The position numbers were made by a program, and so were the translations under genes. The notes beneath the pieces were generated by a model. The model was not told the origin of the DNA. It did no database searches and was given only the letters and a program-made list of their open reading frames with translations. From NCBI RefSeq assembly GCF_008831285.2, contig NC_045139.1:16164354-16228353 (forward strand): a DNA stretch of 64,000 nt, read 5' to 3'. Of this stretch, positions 13,601 through 22,422 are shown in pieces (position 1 is the first letter of the stretch; each line of letters opens with the position of its first letter). The DNA is from Nymphaea colorata. Its lineage: Eukaryota > Streptophyta > Magnoliopsida > Nymphaeales > Nymphaeaceae.

Positions 13601-14271
13601 CATTTAGTTGGCTTCATCAGGAAGCCAGTGATTCTGAAAGAAATGATGCTCCTGATACGCAACTGGAGAGAACTAAAAGTAGGCCGGAACCTAAAAAGGG
13701 AAGCAAACGAGGTTCTGGAAGACATCCCAAAGATGGTGGTGATATGTCAGATGCTGATTCTCCGGACTATCAGTTAGGGAAGTCTAAGAATAGGCAAGAG
13801 TCTGGCAAGGGAAGCACCGAGAGTTTTGTTGGATACCCTCCTGCAGATGATGCTGAAAAGTCGGGAAGCTTAGGTAGCTCACGGACTTCTGATGCTGACG
13901 CTCCAGATGCGGTTTGCCCACCTTTGCCAACTACAGTGACTTCATCAAGTACTGAACAGTCACTGCGTGACGATATAACTACTGACCTGAAGGTTCCACT
14001 CCTAAAGCGTGAAGATAGCCAAGATAGCTATGCCACTGGTAGCAGTAGGCAGGTAGTCTCAGATGGTTTTGGTGCAGTACCTATACCAGAGAGAGCATAT
14101 TCATCAAATAGCATGGCAGAGAGTGACAAGTCAAAGAAGTTTGGCCGGCGAGCTAGAATGTTGGACATTGGAAAGAAGATGGGAGAAAAACTAGAGGAGA
14201 AAAAGCGCCACTTGGAAGAAAGGGGTAGGCTTATAGTTGAGAAAATGAGAGGAAATGAAAATTTGAATTAG
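3566..14271 (+). CDS. TEX2-like SMP-domain lipid-transfer protein (DUF2404), 7 exons, about 849 aa
   Basis: Exons: 3566-3754, 6098-6327, 6405-7113, 7288-7651, 12795-12886, 13182-13376, 13501-14271. All junctions are GT-AG and keep frame. The N-terminus (MILLFLCYLAGAVTVLIVEA) is a hydrophobic membrane anchor at about residues 2-27. A PH-like region with the motif ETSWEKESWCRAL precedes the SMP domain, which runs from about residue 345 (CWNLLFSRLFFD) to about 620 (IPWMVAEKDDWVQRDVAPF). The Ser-rich tail ends in a basic, probably helical segment (GKKMGEKLEEKKRHLEER). SMP proteins of the TEX2 class carry glycerolipids at ER contact sites; this role is inferred from the family. Arabidopsis relatives are AT1G73200 and AT1G17820. 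Intron 4 is 5.1 kb and is filled by nested transposons. Assignment is firm; exact membrane location is inferred. Confidence 0.88.
4376..5545. repeat. TGTAACA-rich repeat in intron 1 of the TEX2-like gene, possible decayed transposon
   Basis: A 29-bp exact direct repeat occurs at 4376-4404 and 4469-4497. It contains GTGTTGTATGTAACAT. Further TGTAAC/GTTACA words are scattered to about 5545, where the opposite strand begins GTGTTGTAAAATGTGGAATG. The two outer ends can be read as short inverted repeats (GTGTTGTA) with flanks AGTTGGAC and AGTTGAAC. The pairing is not symmetric enough to be sure. No coding capacity is seen. Confidence 0.35.
8974..9156. repeat. 143-bp offset imperfect duplication with GA/GT microsatellites
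   Basis: A segment around AAGGTTCTTGGGCTAAGG (from 8974) recurs in diverged form from 9117. Both copies end in CTTCTCAACATCTCAAA. The space between them carries (GA)n at about 9012-9028 and 9051-9087 with short GT runs. It lies in intron 4 of the TEX2-like gene. Confidence 0.55.
9409..12100. mobile_element. Non-autonomous DNA transposon with ATGTTGTCAAGG ends, host of a nested element
   Basis: The left end ATGTTGTCAAGG at 9409 is matched by CCTTGACAACAT at 12089-12100. Both subterminal regions are rich in CCTAGG/GGCGCC words (CTGCCTGGGC on the left, GCCTAGGCCTCGCCTAGGC on the right). The inside is AT-rich and has no transposase-like frame. From about 11000 to 11600 it is crowded with imperfect copies of ACATATAACAGGTAT. 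A second element sits inside it at 9464-10756. Flanks TGCATCTA and TGGATCAC match at only 5 of 8 positions, so the target duplication is doubtful. The element fills most of intron 4 of the TEX2-like gene. Confidence 0.6.
9464..10756 (+). mobile_element. hAT-like non-autonomous element, copy 1 (nested, in TEX2-like intron 4)
   Basis: Left end CTATGTCACCAGGGTGC; right end on the other strand TTATGTCACCGGGGTGC. It is flanked by GTAGGCAA (9456-9463) and CTAGGCAA (10757-10764), an 8-bp duplication with one mismatch, as expected for hAT insertion. Internal order is a CGG/GGTCAA-rich subterminal region, a CT-rich stretch (about 9720-9970), unique sequence, an (AT)n tract (about 10627-10672), then the right subterminal region. 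The same order is seen in the copies at 28578 and 53873. No transposase was recognised. It inserted into the older element at 9409-12100, which dates it as the younger of the two. Confidence 0.75.
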
Positions 14272-15330
14272 CTGCATTCGCCTCGGATTGTATAATCACA
14301 ATTGGAATGGATTCGGTAGATTGAGTTGCCATTGACCTGCTTCTGTTGATCATCCATTAATTCTGTTGTAGATTACCAATTGTTTGTGGTTCATTTTTTG
14401 TTGACGTGCAGTAAAATCATGTAAAGAGAGTTGCTTTCTCTCCCACTGTGCAAAAGTGGAGCAGGGGAATAAATAGCATCATCCTTTCCTACCCCATTCT
14501 TACAAGATACACGAGCGTTTTCAACGGGATTGTCCCAGCTAATTGCTCAATCTACAGCATAGCAAGATTCCCATAATGCATTTGATATCGTTTGGCGAGG
14601 GTCTCTAATGTGCGGCAGCCTAGTGCGCTGGTCCCGGCCCATTGGCAGAGTGGGGTTGACGCCGGCTCTCCTCGAAATAGTGACCGGTTGGCCGCTGGCG
14701 TGAGCCGGTGGTTGATATTGCAAAAGGTTCGATTTGTCAAAACCATGATACATGTTCAGGTTGCGGTTTCAGAAACTGGGTAGGGTAGCCTCAAACTCTT
14801 ACTCATCAATCGGATCCAAAAAAACTATCTACCGGACAAAGTTCAGGTTTATGTAATGCATTATGTAGGAAGATTTCACATTCAGTTTTGAATACAAATG
14901 AAAAAAAAAAAAGTCTTATCTGAATCGAAATTCAATTTTAGAATTTAAATCTGATTTTTGTATTAATATCTGAATCTGAACCCAAATATTGGACTAAATC
15001 TGGCTGCTTTCAAAAAGTGCAAGAGTATTAGATATAACATATCTATTTAAAACTAAATTTGATTCAAATCTGAATATGAATTTGTTTGGATATTTATGTA
15101 TATATGAATTCAAATCCAATTGGATGTCATTTCTTAAATTCAAATATGATTTGATTTTTTAATGTGAAATTCAACTTTGTCCCACATCAGATTTTTTTTT
15201 TTTTAAATGATTCGATTGGATATCTAATTCAAATAGGATATATTCACATCCCTATCATTCAAGTTCTTCAACAACAGCAGCAATAATAATAATAATAATC
15301 TGGTAGTAATAATAATAATCGGCAGTTAAC
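14272..15330. other. Intergenic: GC-rich fragment plus AT-rich dispersed repeat
   Basis: After the 3' UTR there is a sharply GC-rich island at about 14590-14720 whose source I cannot name. Then from about 14890 to 15255 comes an AT-rich stretch of repeated GAATCTGAAT/ATTCAAAT words, ending near TATTCACATCCCT. This word family also appears near 46300-46660 and looks like a dispersed repeat. An (AAT)n tract lies at 15283-15319, just before the dUTPase promoter. No gene seen. Confidence 0.5.
14468..14473 (+). terminator. Likely polyadenylation signal of the TEX2-like gene
   Basis: AATAAA lies about 200 bp after the stop codon, in a leader-like AT/GT-rich stretch. Position and sequence fit a near-upstream poly(A) element. 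Not proven. Confidence 0.4.
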
Positions 15331-15333
15331 GTT

Positions 15334-15345
15334 TTATAACCCTAA
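15334..15345 (+). promoter_or_regulatory. TATA-like box and telo-box upstream of dUTPase
   Basis: TTATAA at 15334-15339 is followed at once by AACCCTAA, a telo-box-like word that is frequent in promoters of plant cell-cycle and ribosomal genes. The pair lies about 35 bp before two E2F-type sites. Placement as core promoter is inferred. Confidence 0.4.
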
Positions 15346-15370
15346 AAATCAAAATAGGAGAAAAGAAAGA

Positions 15371-15388
15371 GCGGGAAAGTTTTGGCGC
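15371..15388 (+). promoter_or_regulatory. Paired E2F-type sites before dUTPase
   Basis: GCGGGAAA (15371-15378) and TTTGGCGC (15381-15388) both fit the plant E2F consensus TTTSSCGC, in opposite orientation with two bases between. They lie 85-100 bp before the first ATG of the dUTPase gene. E2F control of S-phase nucleotide enzymes is well established; its action here is inferred. Confidence 0.6.
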
Positions 15389-15473
15389 GAAGCCGTCTGT
15401 GTTCTTGGGCGTCCTCAGACTTCTATAAGAAGAAAGCAAAGAGCACAGAGAGGGCCGTCTCGCGGCTCTGTAC

Positions 15474-17199
15474 ATGCTCCTCCTACCCACCACATTTGCG
15501 AAGGCCGCCATTCCTTTTGTGCCCACCTTCCGCCGCCCCTCTTCTCCCCATTTTGTTCTGTCGGGCTGCCGCTCGACGATGGTTGCAAACGGAGAAGAAC
15601 GAAAAGCTGCTGTTGATGCGGAAGGGGATCTGCCCGCAACCAAGATCCGGAAGGTCGTTCAGAGCTACGGAGATTCCCATCGTGCCCTATTCCTGAGGGT
15701 GAAGAAGCTTTCTCCAAATGCCGTGCTGCCATCTAGGGGTTCACCTCTTGCCGCAGGCTACGATCTCTCCAGGTGAGTCCCTGTCTTGCTTTGCTTTCGT
15801 GCCGTCGGCGCCGTTGCGATGATCGTTTCCAGCAATGGGAAAGACCCTTGTTGCCACCCATTTGTGCAACTGACACACCATTGCTTTCGTTCTCTCAGTG
15901 CCGTCCAGGCTTTCTCTTCCCTTCCCCCCACCCCCATTCCCTTCCTCTCTTTCTCTCTTACGGTTCTGCTTTCGTGCTTTCAGTGCCGTCGCGACGAGTG
16001 TTCCAGCAAGGGGGAAGGCTCTTGTAGCCACCGATTTGAGCATTGCCATACCGGAGGGAACTTATGCAAGAATTGGTACCTCCTCCTCCCCATTTTTTCT
16101 TCCAACAATTTCTTTCCCTATGTCAAAGAAACATGAAATATGGTTTAATTTCCCTGCGTAACATTCCTCTGTTTTCTCGCTGAACCTGCAAGTGTTTTGG
16201 CTCCCATGAACGTGACGAACCCCCACAATAGACTGATTAGGCCGAGTCCCATTCTGGTGCATTCTTGCATATGCCGGTCTTTTGAGTGGTCAACAATCTA
16301 TTAGATACAGAAAGAAAAAAAGAAGGGAGCTATGGTATACGTATCAATTCTTGCTGATGTTATTTACTCGTTAAGTTGTAGCATTTCATGGGTTAGTTTC
16401 ATCGCTGCGCACATGATATTTTTCTCTTGCTGCAGCTAAATCCTGTGTCAAGGAAATATAGGAAATGTTTCTGCATGCTATCATGTTCAGGATTATGGAT
16501 GAATCTTTTGATTGTTCTAAATCATGGTTTTGTTGGGTGTCTTATAGTTAGCTGGTGAGGAATAGGGGTGTTTATTTGGAGCATTTCGACAGAACATGAT
16601 GCTAAAAGGAAGCCTTTGATAGTTACCGTCATGGTTTTAGTGGGGTGTTTTATAGTTAGCTGGTGAGAGATGGGGGTTCATTTAAGCATTTCGTCAGAAA
16701 GTTAAGCTAAAAGGAGGCCAGATTTGACATTACTTTGCCGCACTCTGATCCTAATGTTTTAAGGCGTAGAATCTGTATACAGAGTTTCCCAATATACCGT
16801 AAACAATGAAGCGTTAACACATCTCTCTCCTTCTGGAGCTGCTGCTAGTGGTACAAATTGTGTTTTATCTGGGGAAATGGGCTTTTATCCTTTAATTCGT
16901 TTTGCATCTCCTTGATGTCATTCTGGATTGCAGCACCCCGTTCCGGATTGGCTTGGAAGCACTCGATTGATGTGGGTGCCGGGGTCATTGATGCTGATTA
17001 CCGTGGACCAGTTGGAGTTATCCTCTTCAATCATTCCGATTCAGACTTCCAAGTGAACGCCGGAGACAGGATTGCCCAACTCGTTCTCGAGAAGATCGTG
17101 ACACCTGATGTCTGTGAGGTCGAGGATCTCGACTCCACTGCCAGAGGAACTGGGGGCTTCGGCTCTACCGGTGTCTGTAAAGCGACAACTGGACTTTAA
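15474..17199 (+). CDS. DUT: Deoxyuridine triphosphatase (dUTPase), 3 exons
   Basis: Exons: 15474-15772, 15984-16075, 16934-17199. The spliced product shows the trimeric dUTPase motifs in order: [31 protein letters not shown] (with the uracil-pocket and catalytic Asp), [10 protein letters not shown] and [10 protein letters not shown]. The enzyme (EC 3.6.1.23) splits dUTP to dUMP and pyrophosphate, keeping uracil out of DNA and feeding dTMP synthesis. Two in-frame starts exist. From 15474 the protein is 218 aa and begins with a Ser/Arg/Pro-rich, acid-poor stretch like an organelle transit peptide. From 15579 (MVANGEER) it is 183 aa, close to the usual cytosolic/nuclear length. Intron 1 holds degraded copies of exon 2. 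The gene is head-on with the TIP3 gene downstream. Confidence 0.93.
15787..15910 (+). pseudogene. Degraded duplicate(s) of dUTPase exon 2 within intron 1
   Basis: From 15787 the intron reads TGCTTTCGTGCCGTC and continues with clear similarity to the acceptor and coding part of exon 2 (real copy from about 15967, coding from 15984). Shared blocks include TTCCAGCAA, GGGAA, CTTGT and GCCACC. The expected acceptor TTTCAG reads as GTCGGC here, and the translated match to [14 protein letters not shown] is lost, so this copy is dead. A third partial unit begins at about 15880 (TGCTTTCGTTCTCTCAGTGC) and keeps an AG acceptor. Spacing of about 90 bp points to local tandem duplication. Confidence 0.65.
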
Positions 17200-17929
17200 T
17201 ATGTCTATAGGCAAGCCATTTGTTGACTTCGTGAACTATAGTTACACAGTTTCTCTGTACCCTTTGTGGAGAATCCATGTTATGTGCTTGTTGGTTCTGA
17301 TGCTTGCTTCCATCTGCTTTGTGAAAAACAAACATTTTGTTATTTCTTATCTTTTCTCGTTGGTCCTGCTATCCTCTTGGGGCTTTCTATGCAGAAGTCT
17401 GCTGACTTCCATGCCAAGTGAAACTCGTTGCAGTGGACACCTGATACCTCCACAAGTTTCAACCAAAGTTCCTGACCATTCCAATCTTGGTCTAATCCCT
17501 GCCAACAAAGGCAAGGTCCAAAATTTTTTCAGATCTCATTCGCCCACACACACACACACACACAGAGACAGAGAGAGAGAGACTGGACTGCATGAGTCGT
17601 CGACAGGCAACACAAAATGGGTGTATAATGGCAATGGAAGAAACTGGCTACCTTTGTTGACATTGCGGAAAAACCATCATTCTCTGAAAACATGTATTAT
17701 AGACAGCTTACACCGAACTCATTATCCTATTTTGAGGAAGGACAAAGAAAACTGACAAGCTAAGTACAAAGGGGTAAGTATGAGGAGGCCATACTCATAC
17801 ATACTTATTTCTATATTTGTGAGTTATGACAACACATTCAAATACAGCACAGCAAGCCTATACTGCTTTACAAACACATTACATGCGCGCCACCAGCATA
17901 CGATTGACTAAATGCAAAAGGAGCAGGTA
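17200..17929. other. 3' intergenic spacer between convergent dUTPase and TIP3 genes
   Basis: This stretch holds both 3' untranslated regions. A CA/GA microsatellite (about 17547-17582) is the only structured item. An open frame through here is a run-on of a dUTPase frame shadow. No gene seen. Confidence 0.6.
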
Positions 17930-19134
17930 CTAGTAATCTTCAGGAGCCAGAGGCTGGTGCGTGCGTGGGGGCTCGGTGGGGATCATAAGGAACTCGTAGA
18001 CGAGCCCAGCTAGCCCCCCACCCAAAAGAGGTCCGACCCAGTAGATCCAGTGGTTCCTCCACCGCCAGCCCACCAGCGACGGGCCAAAGGCTCGCGCTGG
18101 GTTCATGGACGCTCCATCAAAAGGGCCACCTGCCAAGATGTTGGCACCCAGTATTAGACCGATTGCCAGCGGAGCTATCGTCCCCATCGTCCCTCTCTTA
18201 GGATCTATGGCCGTCGCGTAGAAGGTGTAGACCAGCGCAAACGTCATGATTATCTCCAACACCAGCGCCGGCACCTCTCCTTCGCCGGCGGCGACTGAGA
18301 ACCCGTATGGTCTCTGCATGCACGCAAGCAAACAAACCGTCAATTTTATATGCGCGAAGTCCTTTTGAATTCGCAAATAACAACTATCTGTTCATGGGAA
18401 ATCGTCTTCTTCTATGCTGCTTAATGAATCTATCACAGGATTGTTGTATATGTCCTATTTATGGTTCAGTAGGAACAGTGGGACGATCACCAAATTTACC
18501 ACCGGAGCTGGCTGGTTTCAAATTGCGGTCGAACCGCTCTGCCCTTTGAGAAAGCAGTTAAATTTCAGGTGAACAGGCGCACAAATGGTGATAGTTACCA
18601 TGCCATGAGTTGTAAATCTGAGCAAGAGAGAGGCCACGACGGCACCCAAGAGCTGAGCAACCCAGTAGAGGAAGGCACGGAGGAGGGAAAGCCGACCACC
18701 CACAAGAGCTCCAAAGGTGACGGCTGGGTTGACATGGCCGCCTGATGTATTGAACCCAACAGCCACGGCGACAAAGAGGGCCAACGCGCTAGCTAATGCT
18801 ACGGCGACCAGCCCCGCCATGGATGACGTTCCCTTCGTCAACTTGTCTGCATAAGCAAGTGTAAAAGGTTCGTTAACTCGCACCATCACACTTCCGGAAA
18901 AGTTAGTCGGCTCCATTTTCAACTACGAAGAAAAAGAAGAACACCGATCGACAATGTTATGAAGAAAGATTTATAGTGCATGAAGGCGCTGTCATCGTGC
19001 AATCTACCATGAGCAAGAACGGCCCCTTCGGCTGCGAAAACGAAGATGAGGGTGGAGATGAACTCGGACAGAGCTGCACGTATGGTGTCAGGGTGGGTGG
19101 CGTCTTCCGCCCGTCCCACTGCAAACCGGCGCAT
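17930..19134 (-). CDS. TIP3: Tonoplast intrinsic protein, TIP3 (alpha-TIP) class aquaporin, 3 exons, 252 aa
   Basis: Exons on the minus strand: 19134-19008, 18846-18599, 18313-17930. The protein starts [16 protein letters not shown] and ends HQPLAPEDY, both signatures of TIP3. Six membrane helices and two NPA boxes are present ([12 protein letters not shown] and [12 protein letters not shown], the second with the filter arginine). TIP3 proteins move water and small solutes across the protein-storage-vacuole membrane of maturing seeds. The conserved helix-2 histidine of TIPs (ALAHALALF) reads ALASALALF here, a Ser in the selectivity filter. The start at 19134 is chosen by family alignment; the same frame is open for another 107 codons upstream with ATGs at 19455 and 19395, probably leader sequence. 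Confidence 0.92.
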
Positions 19135-19723
19135 GGTCGGAGACAAATCTAGTAGCCCTTCAACGACGCCGAGATCTTCTCCTGGACCTCCTTGCTGGTG
19201 AACGATATGAAGGAAAGCAGATCGAAATCGAATGCCCCCGGCGGCCGGAGGAAGGGATATACTTAACACTGGTGCTGTGGGAGGTCCTTCGGACACATGG
19301 AGATGTGGTCGTTTTGGCTGCAGGCCACGTAGTGAAAATGTGTAAACAAGGGGACCTGCCTGGCTTACACTTATCTTCCCTTCATGGCTGTTCATAATCG
19401 TCGCACCAAATAAAAACGACAATCTCTCGCATCTTTCAAGTTTTTTTGATGTCATTGCTTCTCTCGTTGATACGTGTAGAAAGATATATAGCTATATAGA
19501 ACAAAGAAAGATCTATAGCCATATAAACTGGTTATATAAACGGTATGGATAATTTTCTATCGTCTATCACGTCAGTTGGTGAAGGCATGGATTTGAATAT
19601 TTGTAACACAAACTAAAAAATAATACGCATATTTCACTGGAAAAAATTGATACACATATCCTTTGTTGCCTTTTCATTTGTATATTTTGTATGTTGTATA
19701 AGCAACTTAGACACTGAGAAGTA

Positions 19724-20248
19724 TGCATGAAAAGCATATTCTGGGATTTCCCAGGCTTGTTCTTTTGAAATATGCATCTTATAAAGTCTAATAATTTGCA
19801 CTTTCTGACTGCCAAAGAAACTTGGAAACTGATAAATGTCTGATTAAAGATATGGAAATCATCTTTCATAAAGACTTTCGACTTACAAAATTTAGTCCCT
19901 TTAGATTTGCCCTTAGTACATTCATTCAAAAGTTGTCGGACCTAGATTCTTTTCTATGGTTAGATTTGTGGAAAAGTATGTCTTAATAAAGGTTAAAGAA
20001 TGATATATAATCAAATATGAGTTGTTCAATTCTAAATGGAAGGACCTAGATCTCCTTCTCTCTCCCCATAAACTTCTAGTTCTCTTTCTCACTTGAGCCA
20101 ACGGGGAACCGCTGGGGCTCCCTCTTGCAAGAAAATGAGATAGGGAGAGAGAGAGAGAGAGAAAAGGAAAGAAAGAGGAAGATCTGGGTCGTCCATCTAC
20201 ATGGGGTCAAACTTAATGTCTCTTGCAAAAGAAGCACTTCCATGCATG
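19724..20248 (-). promoter_or_regulatory. RY-type motifs upstream of TIP3
   Basis: TGCATG at 19724-19729 and CATGCATG at 20241-20248 are RY elements, bound by the seed B3 regulators ABI3, FUS3 and LEC2. They lie about 0.6 and 1.1 kb upstream of the TIP3 start. TATA-like words (TTTATATAACC, minus strand, near 19530-19541, and TATATAG near 19490) lie between. Control in seeds is known for TIP3 genes; these individual sites are only candidates, as six-base words occur by chance. Confidence 0.35.
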
Positions 20249-20568
20249 TATATCGACCAAGCAAATGCAAAAGTTGTGCGGCTAATATCTATAGCCTATA
20301 AGCATATACAACTTTATAATCTGAATAAATTGATCATTTTCCTAATGTATCTCATATTCATATCGAAAACCCTTCATGAAAATTTGGATCCAACAAGCCC
20401 CTATGGGCTTCTCTTGTGGAGCACAAAGCTGTAGGCTTCAAGCTCTTTGCACAAGTCTTAAACATGAGGTACCAATTAGTTACCCCGATGTTCATTTTGA
20501 ATGAGTGTTCTAAGTCTATTTTAGGTGACTTAATAGTATTTTATCCCAAGGACCCTCGCCCTAATAAG

Positions 20569-20670
20569 GGGTCGTTTGGTAACAACAATACATTGTTAGC
20601 GCAGATTCATAAATGAATGTGTTTCAAAAATTAGCACAGATTCATAAAACACTTATTACAATATTTCACG
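20569..20670 (+). mobile_element. Partial MITE, GGGTCGTTTGG end family
   Basis: GGGGTCGTTTGGTAACAA is followed by two runs of AGATTCATAAA (20610 and 20640 areas) and AAAACACTTATT. The complete element at 42491-42598 has the mirror pieces GATTCATAAAACACT and CCAAACGACCC at its right end. The second end is not found next to this copy, so it looks partial or rearranged. Confidence 0.4.
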
Positions 20671-21245
20671 ACTCTCTCGCCCATTTTTTTAGAGCGTTCA
20701 TGAGACAATAACAATGTGTTACTGTAGCCTTTAAGATTGAGATTTGGGTGAGAACAAGTGCCCAAACTCACATCAACTGTTTATTTATATATTACTATCC
20801 CACTAACCCGCACACATTTACTTAGTTATTAGTTGCTCTATAAAAGTTTCAATTGAAGTTTAAACACACGCACACTTTAAACAATTTATAAGGGGCCGTT
20901 GACACTTGAAATGTTATTTAAGAGGAGTATTTAGTTGCCTTTTTTTTTTTCATATAACGAGGAGCCAACGGAACCAAACAACTTTGTAAGCCCAAATCTC
21001 AACCTTTTGGTGATAAAAAAAAAAAAAAAAAGGCTAGAGAGGAGAGACTTTTTGATCTTTTTTTTTTACAAATTTTAACAAGAGGTGCGTTTGTATTTTG
21101 TATGCATTTCAAATTATATTAAAAAATAAATTAATTTAAATTTTTTGAAAATCAAGAGTCCCGCTGAAACGCCCTACCACATTGCCTTGCCTTGCCACCG
21201 CGTATAATACAACAAGTCTCCAAATAGAAGGCCTTTACCTTTCAC

Positions 21246-21450
21246 CCCAAGGGGTTGTAGCATACTGGCGCGGGGTTAAGAACTCGGGTTGAGTTCTTGG
21301 GCATCACCGGCCCGCTCCAGACGTGCTTCAGTCCCTGGCCCGTAAAAGGGTTCGAAGCAAGCTCAGTTCACCCAGGGAAGAGGGTGACGAAGGGAGGCCA
21401 GTGGCCTCTCTTAGAGCGGTGGAATGAACCTCTCACCCTAAAAAAAAGAA
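21246..21450 (+). mobile_element. tRNA-derived SINE with perfect 18-bp target duplication
   Basis: The insert is flanked by two identical copies of AAGGCCTTTACCTTTCAC (21228-21245 and 21451-21468). It ends in an A-rich tail (AAAAAAAAGAA). Near the start TAGCATACTGG fits the Pol III A box, and GGGTTCGAAGC at about 21349 fits the B box, though the 90-bp gap is longer than in a tRNA. The body is GC-rich compared with its surroundings. The perfect duplication argues for recent insertion. No coding capacity, as usual for SINEs. Confidence 0.8.
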
Positions 21451-22274
21451 AAGGCCTTTACCTTTCACTGTTTTAAAAAAATGAGAAAATTTGTGAAGGA
21501 TGTTCGATTTGGTAATGTACTTGTAAGAATGGCTTAATATTTGAAAAATCACATATAGTTGCTTATTTTATAAGATAATTTACAAATCTGAATTTACGAA
21601 AAGAGGTATTTTTGGGTGAGCAAGAGGTATTCAACCCACCACTCGAAAAAGACTCGAAAGGCCTCCATTTTCTCTGTTTCCGGAGTCATGAGCTACGTCG
21701 GTATCAGCGATAGCAACGATACACCCTTCAGCTTAGGTGCTCCGCTCTACCACCTTAAGACAAAGAAACATAGCGTCCACTGAAATCAAACCAGAAACCT
21801 ACCTTAATATAGGCTCCTAGTTCGACCACTTAGGCTATGTTTTTAAGGCTACCAAAAGAGATATTAAAAAATGTACTTAAAACAATAATTTAATAAAAAT
21901 ATTTTTAAATAAACAATTTCTTTAGAGTTTACATTTTGGAATGCTTTCACCGTTCCTTTACATGTAATCGAAAACATGGGGAAAGTGTGAGAGACGTGTG
22001 AAATTAGTGATAAACAAACTTAAAAGGTGTGCAAGGATAAATGGAGAAAATGCCGAGGAATGAAAATGTTTCCAACAGCTAAAGCCTCAAGAAGATCGGG
22101 CGGGCGGCAGTTAAATCGGCGGCTCGATCTAAGCGAGTCGCGTTACTCGTCACTGGTGAACACCGCGGGGGTTCTTTTCCGGCACATTTCACCTTACTCG
22201 ATCGCATTCTCTCCCCTTTTCTCTTCTTTTCTTCGCTTTTTCTTCCGCTTCTGTTATAATCTGCGGGACCAGGG

Positions 22275-22283
22275 AAACCCTAA
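22275..22283 (+). promoter_or_regulatory. Telo-box in the SYF1 leader
   Basis: AAACCCTAA lies 140 bp before the SYF1 ATG, in a CT-rich leader. Such boxes are frequent near the start of broadly expressed plant genes. Function here is inferred. Confidence 0.35.
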
Positions 22284-22422
22284 CTCTGGGCTTTTGATGG
22301 AGGAAGAATTAGAAGAAGAGTGAGGTTAGTGGATTTTAGTTGGGGGTTTATGGTCCTATCCCTAGAACAGGGGTTCTTGGTTGGTGCCTGAGGAAGGAGG
22401 AGGAAAAGAAGCAAGGAAGAGG

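Larger units (their letters stand above)
19135..22260. other. Intergenic between divergent TIP3 and SYF1 genes
   Basis: This holds the TIP3 leader and promoter (to about 20300) and the SYF1 promoter (from about 21900). Between them lie a fragment with the MITE end GGGGTCGTTTGGTAACAA (about 20569), a second end-like word GGGGCCGTT near 20893, and a tRNA-derived SINE with intact target duplications (21228-21468). A GA-rich tract lies at 20143-20175. No protein gene was found. Confidence 0.6.

Noticed and set aside
22381-22422. Upstream extension of SYF1 from a TTG codon
   Set aside because: No ATG in that stretch. ATG at 22423 gives a normal N-terminus.
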